Part shown: one piece after another, positions 59,744 through 64,000 of the stretch | Layout of the letters: each line of letters starts with the position of its first letter | Position numbering within the stretch: the stretch's first letter is position 1 | Origin: Methylomonas sp. LW13 | GTDB lineage: Bacteria; Pseudomonadota; Gammaproteobacteria; Methylococcales; Methylomonadaceae | Reading direction: 5' to 3' | Assembly: GCF_016865255.1 (NCBI RefSeq) | Contig: NZ_CP033381.1 | Span: 2,976,001-3,040,000, forward strand | DNA: 64,000 nt | The notes under the pieces: generated by a model | Databases searched by the model: none | Seen by the model: only the letters and a program-made list of their open reading frames with translations | What the model was told of the DNA's origin: nothing | Position numbers and translations under genes: made by a program

Positions 59744-62542
59744 TTAAATATTTAGTTTGTCTTCTATTTTTTGCTTGTAGTTTAGGAAATGGGCGGCTTG
59801 TAACTGCTCGTTTCGGTCTGTTCCCAACAGACGACAAGGTACATCTATTTCGGTGATGTGAAACGGATAGTCGTCGCGGTTTTTCCGATAGCCCAGTATG
59901 TGGGCGCGAATCGGTTTGAAGCTATCGGCGTTGGCGACAGAAAACTTTTGTTGGTTACAGTAAATCGCAATTGCACCGTCCTCATCGGTCGCTATCCGCA
60001 CTCTCAGATCCATCACACTGGCGCCGAGTTTGACCGGCACGGCCTGGCAAGATAGCACTCCGGCTGAATTGCGCTGGATTTCGTAAAATTTGACACTCAA
60101 ACCATCCGGCAATTGCGCGCGCGCCAGCAAGGTGTCTAAAAACACAGAATAGTGCGTGATGACGTGCTCAGGATTGGCATTGCTATGCTGATGGACAAAC
60201 AGCGCGCCTTTTTCGTCAAGCACGTAAACACCCACGTGTTTGCTGGTTGCATGATAAAAAACCTGAATCACATCAGCCAAATTCTGCGTATATAAAGACG
60301 GAATATAGGTTTGATCCAGTACGTAGGCATCAAAAAATACTGCGGAAAATTGCGGATTAGGCTTGGCTAATTCATGCAGCAGTTGATTTTGCGTGTCCAG
60401 CCGGTAATAGCCGAGGCTGCCGTTTCTGAGTTGGAACAAGCCATAACCGGTCTCGGCAGCCACGATATAGCGCTGCAAGCCGTCCCGAGCGGATGCAAAA
60501 AATTTTAGCAAATTGCCGAACAAAGATTCGATGCGCAAGAGGATGCTTTTGCCGCGTACCGGGTTGTAACATAGCGCTTGGAGTTTATCGGCAGACAAGG
60601 GCGCGGCGCTGTTGTTAAACACGTCAACGAGGCAGTTAAATACTCCCTCTATGCCTATATAGCGCTGCAAGCTGGCCTCCCCCCAACTGGATACCGACAA
60701 GCGCTGAATGCTCTGGATGAAACACTGACGGCTATCACCGTAACTTAACGGGTCTGAGCGTTCGCTCATCACCAACTGTTGATTGTTCGCGTCAATCGCC
60801 AAACTTTCGCCGAGGTTTATCAGTAACAAGGACGACGAGACGCGATTCGGCTCGCCGTAAACCTCCAGATCGTTCTCCCTGCCCGGCAAATAGCGGCTTA
60901 GAAACGCATTCAACTCATTAAACAGTTGATATAAATCATTATTGGCAATTTTAAGATTGGGAGTCACCAGTTGCAGATTGAGCGACTTTTTGTACAAGCC
61001 GTTTACCACGGCCCAGCATAAAACTTCGAGCAAGCTCTCGCCGGATTTAATCGCGCTTTCCAGAGAGGCTTTCTGTGACGCCGCCCGGTCATCGTATAAA
61101 CACCAGCGAGGCGGAGCGTCGTCAGTCAGGACTTCCACAGCTATCAGCAAATCGGGTTTGGCGTGGACCGTGGTTCTGGTGGTGAGCACTTCAATTTTAT
61201 CGGGACGTAAATCCAGGGTGGCCCGCAATTTCCGGCCGATCAATTTCAAGTCTCTGTTTTCCCGCTGCGCCTGATCCAATGGCAAACCGGAAAACTTTAA
61301 AATCATCCGCAGACATTGTTGCAATTGATCGCGAATCACCACGTGCTCGACACTGGCTTTCTTAATGTCCCAAAATTTTTGGCTGGCTAAATTGTCCAGC
61401 AAATCCTCCGGCCATTCCCATTGATCTGCCACACTATGCAGATAATCTTCACGCTGCAAGCGCACTCTATTCTCCGTGAGATTATCGGACGCGGCCATGA
61501 TCTTCATGTAAAAACATTCCCGAATCAGATTCAAGCGGCGTTTGGACTGAGCCTGGCGCAGATAGGCATCCACTTTACGGTACATCAGCAGGTAAGGATC
61601 CAGGCTTTCGACACTGAAATCGCCTTGATACACCGCCTGCTTCAATGACAGACACAGCCACTGCGGTTCGGGAAATTCGCTGGCATAACTTTCCATCAGC
61701 AGCAGCTTCAACAAGGACTTATGCGGGGATGTCAAAGACTTGTAGATATGCCAAAGCGTCGCACTGACGAATTCCGCCATCGGCATATCTTCTAGGCCGC
61801 CGAAATCGACGACGTCGGTTTCGGAGATAAACCGGTTTTCCAGCAAATGCGCGACATATTGCTTATAGTATTTTTCCTGTTGCGGCGGCACCAACCACCA
61901 GACCGGTATCCGCCCGGCGATGTAAATCGAGGTGCGGTAAAACTCTTCCAATAACAGATAATGTTGGGTTTCGCCGCTACTCTCTTTAGAGATCGGCGTA
62001 TTTTCGCCGCGCAAAAACTGCGCCGCATCAACCAGAAAAAAATGCGTCTCAATTTTTAAGGTCGCCGCCCATTTTTCCACTTCCTGGGCTTTTTGCCGCA
62101 ATTCGTTTAATTCATCCGGCGCCAAAGTGGATGAATGGCAAAGCCAAATATCAATATCGCTGTTTTTCGAAAACGCCATACTCCCGACGCTACCCATCAA
62201 AAAAATCGCCTGGATAGGATAGTGTCTTAAGGCCTTGCGCTTGTAGACAAAGCCTTTGGAAAACTGCTTGGCAACATCTATAGTCTGCTTGTTGGGCGTG
62301 TAATCGGGAATACCCGCCGGGCCTTCCAGCGACACGAAACCGGGCAACAAGGGATGATTTTGATGAAACAGTAACGGCAACAGCTTTAAGAAATCCTGTT
62401 GGCGCGGCTGCAAAAAACTTTGTACATGTTGCAAACGCAACTGATTGAAGTGCTTGAATCGTTGGGCAACTGCATATAGATCTTTTTTGCTGATCTCTTC
62501 GCCCGGCGCGCCTAAATGGATGGGTAGGAATCGATTGATCAA
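59744..62542 (-). CDS. class I adenylate cyclase
   Basis: This 932-residue protein is a CyaA-type enterobacterial-class adenylate cyclase, which makes cAMP. The catalytic nucleotidyltransferase motif is MGSVGSMAFSKNSDIDIW, with Asp129 and Asp131 as metal ligands. The N-terminal half follows E. coli CyaA (for example HPLLPGFV, EFYRTSIYIAGR, LWHIYKSLTSPHK). The C-terminal half is the regulatory region. In E. coli enzyme IIA-Glc controls it; whether that applies here is unknown. It follows the histidine phosphatase gene by 42 bases. Confidence 0.95.
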   Translation of the reverse strand: MINRFLPIHLGAPGEEISKKDLYAVAQRFKHFNQLRLQHVQSFLQPRQQDFLKLLPLLFHQNHPLLPGFVSLEGPAGIPDYTPNKQTIDVAKQFSKGFVYKRKALRHYPIQAIFLMGSVGSMAFSKNSDIDIWLCHSSTLAPDELNELRQKAQEVEKWAATLKIETHFFLVDAAQFLRGENTPISKESSGETQHYLLLEEFYRTSIYIAGRIPVWWLVPPQQEKYYKQYVAHLLENRFISETDVVDFGGLEDMPMAEFVSATLWHIYKSLTSPHKSLLKLLLMESYASEFPEPQWLCLSLKQAVYQGDFSVESLDPYLLMYRKVDAYLRQAQSKRRLNLIRECFYMKIMAASDNLTENRVRLQREDYLHSVADQWEWPEDLLDNLASQKFWDIKKASVEHVVIRDQLQQCLRMILKFSGLPLDQAQRENRDLKLIGRKLRATLDLRPDKIEVLTTRTTVHAKPDLLIAVEVLTDDAPPRWCLYDDRAASQKASLESAIKSGESLLEVLCWAVVNGLYKKSLNLQLVTPNLKIANNDLYQLFNELNAFLSRYLPGRENDLEVYGEPNRVSSSLLLINLGESLAIDANNQQLVMSERSDPLSYGDSRQCFIQSIQRLSVSSWGEASLQRYIGIEGVFNCLVDVFNNSAAPLSADKLQALCYNPVRGKSILLRIESLFGNLLKFFASARDGLQRYIVAAETGYGLFQLRNGSLGYYRLDTQNQLLHELAKPNPQFSAVFFDAYVLDQTYIPSLYTQNLADVIQVFYHATSKHVGVYVLDEKGALFVHQHSNANPEHVITHYSVFLDTLLARAQLPDGLSVKFYEIQRNSAGVLSCQAVPVKLGASVMDLRVRIATDEDGAIAIYCNQQKFSVANADSFKPIRAHILGYRKNRDDYPFHITEIDVPCRLLGTDRNEQLQAAHFLNYKQKIEDKLNI

Positions 62543-62584
62543 AACGGCCGCGCCTAAATCAAGTGTAAGGCCAGTATAGAAGAA

Positions 62585-63184
62585 TCAAACCGGCTTGTGA
62601 AAATTAAGCTGGACGAAGCGCCCGTTACCGTCATCAAAACAGGTAAAACGGGTTAAACAGGCGTGCGGCAAATCGATATGAAAACTTTGGGTAACCGGCA
62701 GCTTGAAGGCTTCTGCGAATATTGCTCTGATCACACCGGCATGGGTTACTACCAGCACGCGGCGTCCGGCCTGCTCAGCCAATAAACTTTCCCAGCCCTT
62801 CCTGACGCGGGCGGCGAATGCTTGGTAGCTTTCCGCGTTCGGCGGGGTGAAATGGACGGGGTCTTTATAAAATGCCGCCAGTGAGTCGGGCCAGCGACTG
62901 GAAATTTGCTCGGCGGTTTGGCCTTCCCAAGCGCCGAAATCAATTTCACCCCATGCCGGTTCAATCACCAAATCCTGTTGCTGTTGTTCGCACCAGGCCG
63001 CGGCAAAGGAACGGCAACGGCGTAGCGGCGAACTGATCACCACATCCCACTGCCCTGCCCCGCATTGGCCATACATCTGCCGCCAACCGCGTTCAGTCAG
63101 CGGATCGTCGGTGATTCCGCGATAATACGAACCGCCACGGGCTTCGCCGTGTCGCAGAAAATCGATTACGGTCGACTGATGCAT
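62585..63184 (-). CDS. histidine phosphatase family protein
   Basis: This 199-residue protein has the phosphoglycerate-mutase-like motif RHGEA near residue 11 (phospho-acceptor His) and a second His in VVTHAGVIRAI. The size fits the CobC/alpha-ribazole phosphatase branch. No cobalamin genes are near, so the substrate is uncertain. It is 10 bases after the PhnD-like gene. Confidence 0.85.
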   Translation of the reverse strand: MHQSTVIDFLRHGEARGGSYYRGITDDPLTERGWRQMYGQCGAGQWDVVISSPLRRCRSFAAAWCEQQQQDLVIEPAWGEIDFGAWEGQTAEQISSRWPDSLAAFYKDPVHFTPPNAESYQAFAARVRKGWESLLAEQAGRRVLVVTHAGVIRAIFAEAFKLPVTQSFHIDLPHACLTRFTCFDDGNGRFVQLNFHKPV

Positions 63185-63194
63185 CGCGATGGAA

Positions 63195-63941
63195 TCAAGT
63201 GTTCAAGGTATCCATCAAATCGATCATGAACTCCATTTCCTCGTCTTCGATCCGTTGCCATGCCCTAAAGCCCAGGGCATTCAACACCCCACCGCCTTTT
63301 TCATCCTTATCCATCTCCAGTAATATTTTTTGAATGTCGGCGCGGCGATTCTGTAATCTCGGCCCTATCATCAAAGAATGGTAGATGACGCTTATTTGGC
63401 TACGCACCAAGATCCGCAGCTGTTTTTTAATCACACCGGACAGGTTGTCATAGGCCTCCGCCAGAATGATGCCGACATCCGCTTCGCCTTTCAGCAGGTG
63501 TTTGGCCACCAAAACATGATTGTCCGATAACAACGGGACGATATTCCCGGCGTGCAAATCCGCGGGCTCCAACATAATCATGCCCATCAGGCGCACATCC
63601 GGATCGTCGGTGAAAGCCACCCGAGTATTCGGTTGTAAGTCGGCCACATCGTTGATATTACTGTCGGCGTTAACGGCAATGATCGCTTCGTCGGATTCGC
63701 CCTGGGCGCGTACCAGCGGCAAAAAACCTTTTTCTCGGACCAGCATGGCGGCGTCGAAGGGGTTGGCGTAAATCAAATCGATCTTATCGGCTGCGATGGC
63801 CTGATGCAGGTCTTGATAGTGATTGTACATTTCCAAATGGATGGCCTCGGCGCTCTGCTTTTGCAACCAAGTGTTGAATATATACCAACCCGACAGGTGG
63901 TCTGGGGCAAAATCCGGGCTGACTGTAAACATGTAAGACAT
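63195..63941 (-). CDS. PhnD-like periplasmic-binding-fold protein without signal peptide
   Basis: This 248-residue protein resembles PhnD-type phosphate/phosphonate-binding proteins, with DLIYANPFDAAML, TRVAFTDDPDVRLMG and KHLLKGEADVGIIL. It lacks a signal peptide, so it is probably cytoplasmic and may sense a ligand rather than carry it. The ATG at 63941 has a GGGAG site about seven bases upstream; an alternative TTG at 63953 adds four residues. No ABC permease or ATPase is adjacent. Confidence 0.7.
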   Translation of the reverse strand: MSYMFTVSPDFAPDHLSGWYIFNTWLQKQSAEAIHLEMYNHYQDLHQAIAADKIDLIYANPFDAAMLVREKGFLPLVRAQGESDEAIIAVNADSNINDVADLQPNTRVAFTDDPDVRLMGMIMLEPADLHAGNIVPLLSDNHVLVAKHLLKGEADVGIILAEAYDNLSGVIKKQLRILVRSQISVIYHSLMIGPRLQNRRADIQKILLEMDKDEKGGGVLNALGFRAWQRIEDEEMEFMIDLMDTLNT

Positions 63942-64000
63942 GATGCTCCCCAATTAACTAAGTGTCGGATACAGTGCGATGCATTCATCGACTTTACTGC

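Overview
The window looks like chromosomal DNA of a gammaproteobacterium, probably a Methylomonas-like methanotroph. The clues are a class I adenylate cyclase, a YajR-type transporter next to ssb and uvrA, a YgfX gene back to back with ygfZ, YfiR and HDOD proteins, and a moderate GC content. No diagnostic marker such as pmoA or 16S rRNA is present, so the genus is inference. No CRISPR array, prophage or rRNA operon was seen.

Layout. 1-3640: a GGDEF-EAL protein broken by an in-frame amber codon. 3750-10966: a CRP-like regulator with a CRP-type palindrome upstream, then a FecR-TPR-outer-membrane-barrel fusion, a small lipoprotein and a CHASE2 class III cyclase. 11030-14590: an MCE (Mla/Pqi-type) lipid-transport operon. 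14763-19683: a hybrid histidine kinase and an HD-GYP response regulator. 20147-25890: ssb, yajR-like, two small genes and uvrA. 25960-31237: a frameshifted Uma2 gene, then a compact island of a nuclease-methylase fusion, an S subunit, a zeta-toxin-like ATPase and a small partner. 31296-34710: a phosphoesterase, an arylamine N-acetyltransferase, an IS5-type element inserted in a dead Uma2 gene, and a CAU tRNA. 34762-44955: housekeeping genes (ychF, ygfZ, heme A synthase, a DEAD-box helicase) mixed with CsgG-like and Sel1 lipoproteins, two HDOD proteins and a diguanylate cyclase. 45157-49646: a YbdD-like protein, a PilZ protein, ComEC and a PepSY membrane protein. 49665-58231: an operon of TonB-dependent receptor, YfiR, a 1703-residue kinase-GGDEF-EAL protein and an HDOD protein. 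58620-63941: an EF-hand-like protein, class I adenylate cyclase, a histidine phosphatase and a PhnD-like protein.

The main theme is nucleotide second-messenger signalling. There are two unrelated adenylate cyclase types (CyaA and CHASE2 class III) and a CRP-like regulator for cAMP. For c-di-GMP there are four turnover proteins (one HD-GYP, three GGDEF or GGDEF-EAL) and a PilZ receptor. Three HDOD proteins accompany them. Two clusters join an outer-membrane barrel to an inner-membrane nucleotide enzyme: FecR-barrel with the CHASE2 cyclase, and TonB receptor with YfiR and the GGDEF-EAL kinase. The first of these is the best candidate for a little-described system. Functions are read from domains and motifs only; no database search was run.
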